Shown in pieces: positions 1 through 8,342 of a stretch of DNA of 34,743 bases (positions are counted from its first letter, which is position 1; every line of letters starts with the position of its first letter). The stretch comes from Acidobacteria bacterium RIFCSPLOWO2_12_FULL_67_14b (GTDB lineage Bacteria > Acidobacteriota > Vicinamibacteria > Vicinamibacterales > UBA2999). Position numbers and translations under genes: made by a program. The DNA lies in assembly GCA_001768615.1 (NCBI GenBank), contig MELE01000010.1:863-35605 (forward strand). The letters run 5' to 3'. The notes under the pieces are model-generated. The model ran no database searches and was not told the origin of the DNA. It saw only the letters and a list, made by a program, of their open reading frames with translations.

Positions 1-1240
1 CGCCGTCATCGGTCACATGAAGGCAGTCTTCGAGCCGGATCCCGAACTCGCCGTAGATCGCGATCATCGGCTCGTTGCTGAAGCACATGCCCGGCGCGAG
101 CGGCGTCGTGTTGCCGCGCACGAAGTTGGTCCACTCGTGGCCGTCGAGCCCGATGCCGTGGCCGGTGCGGTGGGGCAGGCCCGGCACCTTGTAGTCGGGG
201 CCGAAGCCGGCATCGGTGATGACCTTGCGGGCCGCCGCGTCGACGGCCTCACACGGCACGCCCGGCTTGACCACGGCGAAGGCCGCGGCCTGGGCCTTCT
301 TCTCGAGGTTCCACACCTCGGTCTGGCGCGCACTCGCCCGGCCGAACACTGTCGTCCGCGTGATGTCGGACTGGTAGCCATCGACCTGGCAGCCGCCGTC
401 GACCTGGATGACGTCGCCTTCCTTCAGCTTCTGCGGCTCGATGCTGCCGTGGGGAAACGCGGTGTAGGTCCCGAAGCTCACCGACGCGCTGCCGGGCGCG
501 CCCAGCGCGCGATGGGCGGCGGCGATGTTCGCTCGCAGGTCGTCCTGCGTCATGCCCTCGCGGAAGGTCTGGAACGCCGCGCGGAAGGCCTCGATCGTGA
601 TGTCGCTGGCCTTCTGCATCAAGGCAAGCTCGGTCGCCGACTTGCGCATGCGGCAGCCGGCCGTCACGGCCACGGCGTCGACGAGTCTGGCGCCGGACAG
701 TTCCTGCTGCACGCCGTTGGCGATGAAGAAGCGCATCCGCTCCTCGACGCCCACCCGTCCCGCGGCGGCACCGCGGTCCTTCAGTACGCCCGCGATCACC
801 TTGTAGGGGCTCTCGTCTTCCTGCCACACCCGCACGTCGTTCGAGAACCTCATCACCTCGCGCGCGCGCTGCTCTTCGAAGCCGGGGCACACGTAGGCCA
901 GCTCGCCCTTGGCGGGGATCACGACCACGAACGGCCGCTCGCTGAGGCCCCAGCGGGTGCTCGTGAAGTAGAACATGCTCGACCCGCCCTCGAGGATCAG
1001 CGCGTCGATCTTGTTGGCCGCCATCAGGCTGCGCGCCTTCTCGATCCGCGTCTGTCGCTCGGCGTCGGTGATCGGCACGACGTTCGCCGTCATCGGCTTG
1101 AGCGCCTGGATCGCCGGGTGCGGCCCGCCCGGCGCGGGCGCCTGCGACTGCGCCGGCGTCGGGGTGGAACAACCGGCGAGGCCGGCGCCAAGACCGGCGG
1201 CGGCGCCCGATTGCAGGAAGGTTCGACGTGTGCTGGTCAT
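1..1240 (-). CDS. M24-family Xaa-Pro aminopeptidase-like metallopeptidase, Tat/lipoprotein signal (3' end beyond window)
   Basis: The frame stays open from ATG 1240 to the left edge, giving 413 codons without a stop, so only a short C-terminal tail is missing. The N-terminus STRRTFLQSGAAAG followed by GLAGC combines a twin-arginine motif with a lipobox, so the protein is probably exported and lipid-anchored. A creatinase-like N-terminal domain is followed by the pita-bread fold with all five expected metal ligands: VDGG and DITRT (two Asp), HRTGHGIGL (His), SNEPMI (Glu) and IRLEDC (Glu). These predict a dinuclear metal peptidase releasing N-terminal residues before proline. The start is supported by the GAGAAGG ribosome site just upstream. 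It follows the pirin gene across a 35-nt gap filled by a palindromic repeat, so the two may be cotranscribed. Substrate is unknown; some M24 members are non-peptidase hydrolases. Confidence 0.88.
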   Translation of the reverse strand, partial: MTSTRRTFLQSGAAAGLGAGLAGCSTPTPAQSQAPAPGGPHPAIQALKPMTANVVPITDAERQTRIEKARSLMAANKIDALILEGGSSMFYFTSTRWGLSERPFVVVIPAKGELAYVCPGFEEQRAREVMRFSNDVRVWQEDESPYKVIAGVLKDRGAAAGRVGVEERMRFFIANGVQQELSGARLVDAVAVTAGCRMRKSATELALMQKASDITIEAFRAAFQTFREGMTQDDLRANIAAAHRALGAPGSASVSFGTYTAFPHGSIEPQKLKEGDVIQVDGGCQVDGYQSDITRTTVFGRASARQTEVWNLEKKAQAAAFAVVKPGVPCEAVDAAARKVITDAGFGPDYKVPGLPHRTGHGIGLDGHEWTNFVRGNTTPLAPGMCFSNEPMIAIYGEFGIRLEDCLHVTDDG

Positions 1241-1254
1241 GGTGATCCTTCTCA

Positions 1255-1274
1255 GGCGGGTCTGAAGACCCGCC
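1255..1274. repeat. Palindromic intergenic element, copy 1
   Basis: Perfect inverted repeat GGCGGGTCT-GA-AGACCCGCC. On the minus strand the flanking bases read GTAGAGGCGGG, and the TAG in that flank is the stop codon of the pirin gene. The same palindrome recurs at 9750-9769 and 27477-27496. It can form a 9-bp hairpin, but no T-run follows it, so it does not look like a classical terminator. Confidence 0.9.
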
Positions 1275-1275
1275 T

Positions 1276-2181
1276 CTACCTGTGCTTGATGAACGAGCCG
1301 TCCTTTAATTCCGCGTACGCCTGCCGCAGTTCGTCCTTCGTGTTCATGACGATGGGACCGTACCACGCCACCGGTTCTTCCAGCGGGCGGCCCGACACCA
1401 GCAGGAACCGGATGCCCTCTTCGCCCGCCGTGACGGTGATCTCGTCGCCGCTGTCGAACAGGACGAGCGATCGATTGCCGACGGTGGACGGCGTCGCCTC
1501 GTCGGAGACGCCCACCAGTTCGGTCTGCACCGGCAGCGGCTTCGACGCGTCGCGGAACGTCCCCGAGCCGGCGAACACGTAGGCAAAAGCATGGCGCGAC
1601 GATTCGACCTGCAGCCGCTTCGTGCGCCGCGGCGCCACCGAAATGTCGAGATAGCGCGGATCGGCGGCGACGCCTTCCACCGGACCCTTCTGCCCCCAGA
1701 ATTCGCCGCACACGACCCGCACTCGCGTCCCATCGTCATCGGTGACTTCGGGGATGTCCTTGGCGAGCACATCCTGGTAGCGCGGGTCGGTCATCTTCAG
1801 CGCGCGCGGCAGGTTGGCCCACAACTGGAAGCCGTGCATGCGGCCCTGCGCGTCACCGCGCGGCATCTCCTGGTGCAGGATGCCGCTGCCGGCCGTCATC
1901 CATTGCACGTCGCCGGCGCCCAGCGCGCCGCGGTTGCCGAGGCTGTCGCCGTGATCGACGGTTCCGGCGAGCACGTAGGTGATGGTCTCGATTCCGCGAT
2001 GCGGATGCCACGGGAACCCGGCAAGGTAGTCTTCCGGACGCTCGTTACGGAAGTCATCGAAGAGGAGGAAAGGATCGAATTCGCTCGTCTCGCCGAAGCC
2101 GAAGCCGCGGTGAAGTTTCACACCGGCGCCTTCCATGGTGGGCGTTGATTCGACGATGCGCTTGACCGGGCGGATAGACAT
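1276..2181 (-). CDS. Pirin family protein
   Basis: A bicupin pirin of 301 residues, the usual length. The N-terminal cupin keeps the four iron ligands of pirins: His59 and His61 in HPHRGIET, His103 and Glu105 in GILHQEM. The pirin signature region GAGDVQWMTAGSG lies just before them. Pirins bind Fe(II); some are quercetin 2,3-dioxygenases and others act as redox-sensitive regulators, so the exact role here is open. I chose ATG 2181 because it starts the conserved MSIRPVKRI and has a GGGAG site about 8 nt upstream; an earlier in-frame start would add 25 unrelated residues. A strong inverted repeat sits immediately upstream. The TAG stop lies at the edge of the palindromic element, and the peptidase gene begins 35 nt further on. 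Confidence 0.9.
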   Translation of the reverse strand: MSIRPVKRIVESTPTMEGAGVKLHRGFGFGETSEFDPFLLFDDFRNERPEDYLAGFPWHPHRGIETITYVLAGTVDHGDSLGNRGALGAGDVQWMTAGSGILHQEMPRGDAQGRMHGFQLWANLPRALKMTDPRYQDVLAKDIPEVTDDDGTRVRVVCGEFWGQKGPVEGVAADPRYLDISVAPRRTKRLQVESSRHAFAYVFAGSGTFRDASKPLPVQTELVGVSDEATPSTVGNRSLVLFDSGDEITVTAGEEGIRFLLVSGRPLEEPVAWYGPIVMNTKDELRQAYAELKDGSFIKHR

Positions 2182-2188
2182 CAGAATG

Positions 2189-2217
2189 TACTCCCGAATG
2201 TTGGAGTATATCGGGAG
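2189..2217 (-). promoter_or_regulatory. Inverted repeats upstream of pirin gene: candidate operator/promoter
   Basis: Two overlapping dyads lie in the 50-nt gap before the pirin start. TACTCC-N8-GGAGTA spans 2189-2208 and CTCCCGA-N13-TCGGGAG spans 2191-2217. On the minus strand a TATACT hexamer lies inside the region. A dimeric repressor site overlapping the promoter would explain this layout; pirin genes are often controlled by redox-sensing MarR or LysR-type regulators. No regulator gene is adjacent. Confidence 0.5.
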
Positions 2218-2231
2218 GCCGGAGGTTACGC

Positions 2232-3416
2232 CTACCGCGGCAGCCGCGCCGTCCACTCCGCCGGCACGTCAACGAACGAACCGTCGAGTCCGGCCACCGC
2301 CGCGCATCCGAGCAGCTTCATCGTCCGGATGACGTCGGCGCGCAGGATCTCGATGGCGCGCGACACGCCGGCTTCGCCCGCAGCGCCAAGACCGTAGGCG
2401 TAGGCGCGGCCGACGAGGACCGCCCGCGCGCCCATGCACAGCGCCTTGACGATGTCGCTGCCGCGACGAATGCCGCCGTCGAGCAGGATCTCGGTTTGGC
2501 CTTTCACGGCGGCCACCACTTCGGGAAGCACGCGGATGGTCGCCGCCACGCCGTCGAGCTGGCGGGCGCCATGGTTCGACACGACGATCGCCTCGGCGCC
2601 TTCTCCGACCGCCCGCCTCGCATCGTCCGCGGTGTGCACGCCCTTGACGACGACGGGTCCACCCCAGGCGTCGCGGATCCAGCGGAAGTCGTCCCACGAG
2701 ACCATCGATTGTTCGAGGGCGGCGCCGACATCGGCGTAGCCCATCGGGCCGTCCTTGAGCACGATGTTGGGAAAGTTCATGAGGCCGCCGTCCCGGAAGA
2801 AGCCGTAGAGCCAGGCTGGACGCGACAGCATTTGTCCGAGGAACGGCACGGTGGAGAGGTTCCGCGCGATCAGTTCCTTCACGCCGTTTCTGGGGTCGCG
2901 CTCGCGCATGCCGGCGACCGGCGTGTCGATGGTGACGACCAGCGCCTTGTAGCCCGCGGCCTTGGCGCGGGCGATGGCGCCGTGGGCCACGTCGCGCCCG
3001 CCCACCAGATACAGCTGATACCAGGCCACGCCGGTGGTCGCCGCCTTGACGTCTTCCAATGTGCAGCCCGAGAGCGTCGACAGCGTGTAGATCGTTCCGG
3101 CCTTGCCGGCCGCGCCCGCCGCGACTTCCTCGCCGCGCGGATAGAACATCCGGCTGCTGCCGACCGGCGCCAGCACGAAGGGCAGGTCGATGGCCGACCC
3201 CAGAATCGTGGTGTGGAGGCTGCACGCCGGCGTGGCGACCGCCGATCGCGGCCTGAACAGGACATCCTCGAAGGCCCGGCAGTTCTCGCGCAGGGTCCAC
3301 TCGCGTTCAGCGCCGCCGTCGATGTAGTCGAAGGCCATCCGCGGCAACCGCCGTTTCGCCAGCAGGCGCAGGTCTTCGATGGTGACGGCGTGAGGGCTGG
3401 CGACCGGCTGGGGCAT
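2232..3416 (-). CDS. FMN-dependent alpha-hydroxy-acid oxidase/dehydrogenase
   Basis: A 394-residue TIM-barrel flavoprotein of the lactate dehydrogenase (LldD)/glycolate oxidase/lactate oxidase family, which oxidises L-2-hydroxy acids to 2-oxo acids. Family landmarks in order are the N-terminal FDYIDGGAE, LAPVGSSRMFYPRGE, the substrate-side YQLYL, TIDTPVAGMRERD, VVKGVHTADDA (FMN lysine), the catalytic histidine in SNHGARQLDG with its following Arg, and the phosphate site LLDGGIRRGSDIVKAL. ATG 3416 is preferred; an ATG at 3455 would reach into the operator of the divergent toxin-antitoxin pair. The pirin start follows 50 nt downstream. Electron acceptor and exact substrate cannot be read from sequence; mandelate- or peptide-modifying (mycofactocin-type) relatives are alternatives. 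Confidence 0.88.
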   Translation of the reverse strand: MPQPVASPHAVTIEDLRLLAKRRLPRMAFDYIDGGAEREWTLRENCRAFEDVLFRPRSAVATPACSLHTTILGSAIDLPFVLAPVGSSRMFYPRGEEVAAGAAGKAGTIYTLSTLSGCTLEDVKAATTGVAWYQLYLVGGRDVAHGAIARAKAAGYKALVVTIDTPVAGMRERDPRNGVKELIARNLSTVPFLGQMLSRPAWLYGFFRDGGLMNFPNIVLKDGPMGYADVGAALEQSMVSWDDFRWIRDAWGGPVVVKGVHTADDARRAVGEGAEAIVVSNHGARQLDGVAATIRVLPEVVAAVKGQTEILLDGGIRRGSDIVKALCMGARAVLVGRAYAYGLGAAGEAGVSRAIEILRADVIRTMKLLGCAAVAGLDGSFVDVPAEWTARLPR

Positions 3417-3454
3417 ACCGCCAGGGATTCTACTCCCCGCGGTCCCGGCTCGCA

Positions 3455-3492
3455 TGAGTCAACTTGACTCATTGACTTACTCCTATTAGACT
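3455..3492 (+). promoter_or_regulatory. Operator palindrome and promoter of the vapBC-like pair
   Basis: A perfect dyad TGAGTCAA-C-TTGACTCA at 3455-3471 overlaps a -35-like TTGACT (3464-3469). After 17 nt comes TAGACT (3487-3492), and the antitoxin ATG follows 6 nt later with no Shine-Dalgarno sequence. This suggests a leaderless transcript repressed by the antitoxin binding the dyad, the usual autoregulation of such systems. Confidence 0.55.
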
Positions 3493-3498
3493 CCACGA

Positions 3499-3756
3499 AT
3501 GGACAAGCAGCGGCTGCAGGTCGTGCTCGACGCCAAGGAACTGGCCGAGATCCAGCGCTATGCGCGCCAGCAGCGCATGACCACGGCGGAGTGGGTGCGG
3601 CAGGCCCTGCGCGCGGCGCGCAAGGCGGCGCCCGGCGTCGACGGCAAAAAGAAGATGGCGGCGATCAGGGCGGCCGCGCACCATGGGTTTCCCGCCCCCA
3701 GCATCGACCAGATGCTCCGCGAGATCGAGCGCGGCTACCAGGGGCCGCGTGAATGA
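3499..3756 (+). CDS. Ribbon-helix-helix-type antitoxin (VapB-like)
   Basis: An 85-residue basic protein. Its N-terminus ([20 protein letters not shown] followed by [14 protein letters not shown]) has the strand-helix-helix pattern of MetJ/Arc-type antitoxins: LQVVLD would form the DNA-contacting ribbon and TAEWVRQAL the second helix. The C-terminal half (about residues 45-85), ending [14 protein letters not shown], would be the toxin-binding tail. It overlaps the PIN-domain gene by 4 nt (ATGA), the standard antitoxin-toxin order. The start codon sits 6 nt after a -10-like hexamer, implying leaderless translation. It should neutralise the toxin and repress its own promoter through the dyad just upstream. 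Confidence 0.82.
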   Translation: MDKQRLQVVLDAKELAEIQRYARQQRMTTAEWVRQALRAARKAAPGVDGKKKMAAIRAAAHHGFPAPSIDQMLREIERGYQGPRE

Positions 3757-4148
3757 TCTTCATCGACTCGAATGTGCCGATGTACCTGGTGGGGCGGTCG
3801 CATCCGCTGAAGGCCGAGGCGCAGCGGCTCCTGGAGGCGGCGGTCAACTCTGAGCAGCGGCTCGTCACCAGTGCGGAGGGGCTTCAGGAGATCCTGCACC
3901 GCTACGTGGCCATCAATCGCCGTGATGCCATCCAGCCCGCCTTCGATGCGCTGCTGGGCGTGGTCGACGGGGTCGTCGCCGTGGAAGAAGACGACGTCCT
4001 GAGGGCACGGGACCTGGTGATTGGCACCAAGGCGCTGTCGGCGCGGGACGCGCTGCATGTGGCGGTGATGCTGCGCGAAGGCATCTCGCGTGTGATGAGC
4101 TTCGACGCTGACTTCGACCGCGTGCCTGGCATTGTCCGTCTGACGTAG
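3753..4148 (+). CDS. vapC: PIN-domain ribonuclease toxin (VapC-like)
   Basis: A 131-residue PIN domain protein. The acidic metal site is intact: Asp5 in [10 protein letters not shown], Glu46 in GLQEILHRY, Asp99 in [10 protein letters not shown] and Asp118/Asp120 in SFDADFD. PIN toxins are Mg2+-dependent RNases that cut tRNA or rRNA and arrest growth; this one probably does the same, though its target is unknown. It starts inside the antitoxin gene with a 4-nt overlap, so the pair is translationally coupled. It converges on lysK with 15 nt between stop codons. Subfamily (FitB, VapC or other) cannot be assigned with certainty. Confidence 0.88.
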   Translation: MIFIDSNVPMYLVGRSHPLKAEAQRLLEAAVNSEQRLVTSAEGLQEILHRYVAINRRDAIQPAFDALLGVVDGVVAVEEDDVLRARDLVIGTKALSARDALHVAVMLREGISRVMSFDADFDRVPGIVRLT

Positions 4149-4163
4149 CCTTCGGCCTTCGGA

Positions 4164-5294
4164 CTAGCCGTGACCTAGGTGAGCCAGCACTGAATCGATG
4201 ACGGTGACGGCCCGCCAGTATTCATCCAGCGGCAGGTGCTCGTTCGGCGTGTGATCGAAGGCGCTATCGCCGGGGCCGTAGGCGACGATCGGGCACTTCC
4301 ACACCGGCCCCACCACGTTCATGTCGCTGGTGCCGGTCTTCAGCACGAAGCCGAGCTGCGCCGACGGGTCCTCGGTGCGCACCGCCGCCAGGAAGCTGCG
4401 GACCAGCACGTTGTTGCGATCGCCGCGCCAAGCGTGCTCCCGACCGCGAAACTGCAGGTCGAACCTGGCCCTGCCCGCATGGGTGGCGGGCCACTGCCGG
4501 ATCTCCGCTTCGAACGCCTCGGCGTCGAAGCCGACCGGCAGCCGCCACGCGATTTGCGCGTCGACCCGGTCGTGCATCGCGTCGGTGGTGGAGGTGATGA
4601 AGCGGCGCAGGCTCGGGCTCAGCTGATCGAAGGCCTTGTTCCTGCCCTCGTTGTGGCGGGCCGCGTGCGCGCTGACCCAGTTCCACAGGTCGACCACGGC
4701 CGAGGCCACGCCGGCATCGGGCCCGGCAGTGTGCGCCATCGGTTGGTCCGCGATCAAATCCAGCAGCAGTCGGCCCTTGTAGCCCAGCGTGACGCGCCGC
4801 CAGTGGCTCGGCTCGCCGATGATGCACGCCGTGGGCATCGGCTCGTGGGTGCCGTTGAAGCGGGCCGCGATGAACCGCGCGCCCTTGCTGGTGGCGGCCT
4901 CCTCTTCGACGGCGCCCACCACCACCACGCGCAGCCCGGCCGCGCGCGCGCGCGCGGCGCCGAATCGCGCGGCACCGGCGACCAACGCGGCGAGCGGGCC
5001 CTTGGCATCGACGCTGCCGCGGCCGAACAGCAGCTCGCCGTCGGCAGAAGACTCGATGCGGACCGGAATGTCACCCGGAACGGTATCGATGTGTCCGAGC
5101 AGGACGATGGTGCGGGCCGCGGACGGATCGCCCAGCTCGCCCACGGCGTTCCCCGCTTCGTCGACGAACGCGCGATCGTACCCGGCCGCGCGAATCTGGT
5201 CCACGAGCCACGCCGAGGCCCGGGCTTCCTGCCGCGAGAGTGACGGAATGGCCACCAGGCCGCGCACGAGCTCGACGGCGGCGGCGCGATCCAT
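4164..5294 (-). CDS. lysK: [LysW]-lysine/ornithine hydrolase
   Basis: A 376-residue M20-family metallohydrolase. The metal site is present: His68 in [11 protein letters not shown], Asp96 in [10 protein letters not shown], the catalytic Glu cluster 130-132 (VEEEAAT), Glu161 in IIGEPS and a late His in [12 protein letters not shown] dimerisation lid lies between, with KGRLLLDL preceding it. In the LysW pathway this enzyme performs the last step, cleaving the isopeptide bond to release free lysine or ornithine from the carrier. It is the last gene of the operon and its start overlaps the lysJ stop by one nucleotide (TGATG). The closest alternatives are succinyl-diaminopimelate desuccinylase or acetylornithine deacetylase, but the operon context makes LysK much more likely. 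Confidence 0.92.
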   Translation of the reverse strand: MDRAAAVELVRGLVAIPSLSRQEARASAWLVDQIRAAGYDRAFVDEAGNAVGELGDPSAARTIVLLGHIDTVPGDIPVRIESSADGELLFGRGSVDAKGPLAALVAGAARFGAARARAAGLRVVVVGAVEEEAATSKGARFIAARFNGTHEPMPTACIIGEPSHWRRVTLGYKGRLLLDLIADQPMAHTAGPDAGVASAVVDLWNWVSAHAARHNEGRNKAFDQLSPSLRRFITSTTDAMHDRVDAQIAWRLPVGFDAEAFEAEIRQWPATHAGRARFDLQFRGREHAWRGDRNNVLVRSFLAAVRTEDPSAQLGFVLKTGTSDMNVVGPVWKCPIVAYGPGDSAFDHTPNEHLPLDEYWRAVTVIDSVLAHLGHG

Positions 5295-6472
5295 CAGGCC
5301 TCGAGCTCCTTGATCGCCCGGGCGATGGCCTGGACGCCGAAGTCGATCTCGCTTTCGCTGATCACCAGGGGCGGCAGCAGCCGCAACACGGTGGGACCGG
5401 CGGGCAGCGAAATCACGCCGTGGGTGAGCATCAGGCTCTTCAGCACGGGCGCGACCTTCGTGCGCAACTCCACGGCGATCATCAGGCCGAGGCCGCGGAT
5501 GTCGCGGACGGCGGTGACGCCTTCAAGCGCGCCTCGCAGCGTGTTGCGCATCTGCGCGCCCAGCGTGGCGCTGCGCCTGATCAGCCCTTCATCGCGATAC
5601 GCCTCGAGGGCCGCCAGGCCGGCGGCGCAGGCGATCGGCGAGCCGCCGAAGGTGCTGCCGTGCGCGCCCGGGGTCAGCACCTCGCGGATTGCCCTGGTGT
5701 AGGCGAACGCCCCCATCGGGAAGCCGCCGCCGAGGCCCTTGGCCATGCAGATCAGGTCGGGCTCGAGCCCCGTGTGCTCGATCGCAAACCACGTGCCGGT
5801 GCGGCCGAACCCGGTCTGGATTTCGTCAACGATCAGCAGGGCGCCTCGCTCGCGGCAGAGGCGCTGCGCCGCGTGCAGGAAGTCCGGCGTGCCGACGTTG
5901 ACGCCGCTTTCGCCCTGGACCACTTCGAGAATCACCGCCGCCGTCGGGTCGCCGATGGCCTTGTCGAGCGCCGCCGCGTCGTTGAATTGCACGTGCGTCG
6001 CTTCCAGCAGCGGCAGGAAGCCCTCGCGATACTTCGGCTCCCACGTCACCGACAACGCGCCCAGCGTCCGGCCGTGGAAGCCCTTGGTGGCGGCCACAAA
6101 CGCGGGCCGCTTCGTGAAGAGCCGGGCGAACTTGAGCGCGCCGTCCACCGCCTCGGCGCCGCTGTTGGCCAGGAACACGTGTGGCAAATGCTCCGGCAGC
6201 ACGTCCACCAGCGCCTGCGCGAACTCGGCGCGCTTGTCGTTGTACAGGTAGTTGGGGCAGAGCGTCAGCGTCTCGGCTTGTTCGGCAATGGCGGCCGTGA
6301 CCCGCGGATGGCAATGTCCGAGCATCGCCACGCCCTGGGCGGACCCGAGGTCGAGATACTTCTTGCCCGTGGCGTCGTACACCCAGCAGCCTTCGCCCCG
6401 GGTGATGACCACATCGCCGCGCCGTGCCGTGGTGCCGCCGAGGATCCGTTCTTCAACTTCCGCGTAGTTCAT
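5294..6472 (-). CDS. lysJ: [LysW]-aminoadipate/glutamate semialdehyde aminotransferase
   Basis: A 392-residue class III PLP aminotransferase. The N-terminal half has [15 protein letters not shown] and the phosphate-binding NSGAEAVD (103-110). Asp216 in [11 protein letters not shown] contacts the pyridine nitrogen, and Lys245 in [15 protein letters not shown] is the Schiff-base lysine. It transfers an amino group, normally from glutamate, to the carrier-bound semialdehyde. I chose ATG 6472 ([10 protein letters not shown]): it lies just 4 nt after the lysZ stop, while a longer version would run into lysZ. It overlaps lysK by one nucleotide. By sequence alone it resembles acetylornithine aminotransferase ArgD; the six-gene operon decides the call. 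Confidence 0.93.
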   Translation of the reverse strand: MNYAEVEERILGGTTARRGDVVITRGEGCWVYDATGKKYLDLGSAQGVAMLGHCHPRVTAAIAEQAETLTLCPNYLYNDKRAEFAQALVDVLPEHLPHVFLANSGAEAVDGALKFARLFTKRPAFVAATKGFHGRTLGALSVTWEPKYREGFLPLLEATHVQFNDAAALDKAIGDPTAAVILEVVQGESGVNVGTPDFLHAAQRLCRERGALLIVDEIQTGFGRTGTWFAIEHTGLEPDLICMAKGLGGGFPMGAFAYTRAIREVLTPGAHGSTFGGSPIACAAGLAALEAYRDEGLIRRSATLGAQMRNTLRGALEGVTAVRDIRGLGLMIAVELRTKVAPVLKSLMLTHGVISLPAGPTVLRLLPPLVISESEIDFGVQAIARAIKELEA

Positions 6473-6476
6473 GGTT

Positions 6477-7280
6477 CTAGCTGATATGGGTGCCGGCGCC
6501 GGCCAGCGCCCGCGAAATCGGCCCGGCGACACGGCCGTCGGCGAAGATCACCTTGCCGACGCCTTCACCAATGGCCTCGACGGCCCCCATCACCTTCTTC
6601 TTCATGCGCCCCTCGGCAAACGCCATGAACTCATCCGCCTTCGCCTTCGGGATCTCTGCGATGAGCGTCGACTCGTCGGGGAACTGCTTCAGCAGCCCGA
6701 CTTGATCAGTCAGAATCACCAACGCGTCCGCGTGGAACGCCCCGGCCACCATGGCGGCCGCGCGGTCGCCATCGACGTTGATCGCCTCACCGGCCGTCGA
6801 GGCGCCGGGCGGTGTCAACACGGGGAAGTAGCCCGCGCCGATCAGGAGCCGCAGCAGGTCGACGTTGATCCGGTCGACCGTGCCGGTCCAGTCGTCGCGG
6901 AGGACCATCCGGCGGCCCTCGACGCGGATTCGCAGCGTGTCCTTGCGCGTGCCCTCGAAAATGCGCCCGTCGAGCCCCGACAACCCCACGGCGTTCACAC
7001 CGCGCTGCTGGAGCTTTTCGACCCACATCTTGTTGAGTTGGCCGCAATAGACCATTTCGAAGATCTCGAGCGTGCGTCGATCCGTCCGCCGGCTGACGTG
7101 ACCGGTTTCGCTGGTGACGAACTGCGCGGGATGCCCGAGCGCCTCGGCCACCGCGTTGGTCGTCTGCGCGCCGCCGTGCACGAGCAGCAGCTCCGTGCCC
7201 GTCGCCCGCAGGGCCACGATGTCGGCGACGACGGCATCGATGTTGAGGGACGTGCCCCCTCCGACCTTGACGACAATCAT
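6477..7280 (-). CDS. lysZ: [LysW]-aminoadipate/glutamate kinase
   Basis: A 267-residue amino acid kinase that phosphorylates the carrier-bound side-chain carboxylate with ATP. It shows the N-terminal VVKVGGG with Lys5, LLVHGGA, the substrate loop around [25 protein letters not shown], and ILTDQVGLL. Near the C-terminus it has [14 protein letters not shown]; to my knowledge GRMKKKV is characteristic of LysZ, whereas ArgB acetylglutamate kinases have a GGMIPK-type motif. This favours a LysW-dependent enzyme over a plain ArgB. ATG 7280 lies 4 nt beyond the lysY stop. Confidence 0.94.
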   Translation of the reverse strand: MIVVKVGGGTSLNIDAVVADIVALRATGTELLLVHGGAQTTNAVAEALGHPAQFVTSETGHVSRRTDRRTLEIFEMVYCGQLNKMWVEKLQQRGVNAVGLSGLDGRIFEGTRKDTLRIRVEGRRMVLRDDWTGTVDRINVDLLRLLIGAGYFPVLTPPGASTAGEAINVDGDRAAAMVAGAFHADALVILTDQVGLLKQFPDESTLIAEIPKAKADEFMAFAEGRMKKKVMGAVEAIGEGVGKVIFADGRVAGPISRALAGAGTHIS

Positions 7281-7284
7281 GAGG

Positions 7285-8340
7285 CTAGATGGGGTGCAGG
7301 CCGGGGAAGTCGAGGCCGAGGGTTTCGTCCCAGCCCATCATGATGTTCGCACACTGCACGGCCGTGCCTGCGGCGCCCTTCATCAGGTTGTCGATCGCGC
7401 ACAGCGCCACCACGCGGCCGGTCGTGGGATCCATCTCGAACCCGACGTCGGCGTAGTTGCTGCCCGAGAGGATCTTCGGCTCCGGATACCGGTAGAGTCC
7501 GGTCCGCTCCTTGACAATGCGGACGAACGGTTCCTGGGTATAGGCCTCGCGATACGCCTTCCACACGTCCTTTTCCGCGGTGCCCGGTTTCACGAACACG
7601 TGGGCCGTGGCCAGGACCCCGCGCACGTTGTCGACCGCCGTCGCGCTCAGGTGAACGTCGGTCACCACGTTCTTCAACCTGAGCGCCTGCAGCACCTCCG
7701 CGGTATGCCGATGGCCCGTCGGCGCGAAGCTGCGCATCACGCCCGCGCGTTCCGGGTGATGTGTCGAATCCGCGGATGCCGCGCCGCCCTCGCTGCTGCC
7801 GACCTTCACCTCGCAGATCACCCCGCGCGCCGTGTCGATCAGCCCGGCCGCGGCCAGCGGCCAGATCGCCAGCGTCGTCGCCGTCGCGTTGCAGCCGACG
7901 CCGCTGACGTACTTCGCCGAGGCGAGCTCCTGGCGATGCAGCTCCGGGAGGCCGTACACGAACCTGTCGAGCCATGCGGGACTGGCGTGGGGCGCACCGT
8001 ACCACCGGTCGTAATCCGCGGCGTTCCGCAGCCGGAAATCCGCGCTCAGATCGACGATGCGATCGGCGAGCGTCGAGAGCTGATCGATGCGGCCCATCGC
8101 GCTGCCGTGCGGCAACCCGAGAAAGAGCAGATCGCATTCCTCGACCGCGTCGGCGCGCACGAACTTCAACGGCGTCCGCTTCCTCAGGTTGGCGTGCGTG
8201 AAGTGGACGAACTGGCCGTCGAGCCGCTCGCTCGTGACCTGCCTGACCTCGAGCCGCGGATGCGACAGCGCCAGGCGCAGCAGCTCGCCGCCGGTATAGC
8301 CGGAGCCGCCGATGATCGACACCGAAAGACGATCGGCCAC
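7285..8340 (-). CDS. lysY: [LysW]-aminoadipyl/glutamyl phosphate reductase
   Basis: A 351-residue NADPH-dependent reductase of the ArgC/LysY family that turns the acyl phosphate on the carrier into a semialdehyde. Visible are the Rossmann glycine motif IIGGSGYTGGELLR (9-22), FLGLPHGSAM, the catalytic cysteine Cys150 in SGVGCNATATTL, EVKVGSSEGGA, and the C-terminal GSNYADVGFE. The frame is open far upstream through lysX; I chose GTG 8340 because it begins MADRLSVSIIGG and lies two nucleotides after the lysX stop. Gene order and spacing indicate translational coupling. An acetylglutamyl phosphate reductase would look similar, but no argJ or argA partner is present and lysW is. Confidence 0.92.
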   Translation of the reverse strand: MADRLSVSIIGGSGYTGGELLRLALSHPRLEVRQVTSERLDGQFVHFTHANLRKRTPLKFVRADAVEECDLLFLGLPHGSAMGRIDQLSTLADRIVDLSADFRLRNAADYDRWYGAPHASPAWLDRFVYGLPELHRQELASAKYVSGVGCNATATTLAIWPLAAAGLIDTARGVICEVKVGSSEGGAASADSTHHPERAGVMRSFAPTGHRHTAEVLQALRLKNVVTDVHLSATAVDNVRGVLATAHVFVKPGTAEKDVWKAYREAYTQEPFVRIVKERTGLYRYPEPKILSGSNYADVGFEMDPTTGRVVALCAIDNLMKGAAGTAVQCANIMMGWDETLGLDFPGLHPI

Positions 8341-8342
8341 GA

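Noticed and set aside
17-1582. Long plus-strand open frame opposite the M24 and pirin genes
   Set aside because: It is the complement of two well-supported genes, has low-complexity Arg/Ala/His-rich translation and no recognisable domain.
3499-4148. Duplication of one toxin-antitoxin pair at 3.5 and 30 kb
   Set aside because: The two pairs share only fold-level motifs; antitoxins and operator dyads differ.
5240-6484. Plus-strand frame of about 410 codons opposite lysJ
   Set aside because: High GC keeps the opposite frame open; the composition is typical of antisense translation and lysJ is unambiguous.
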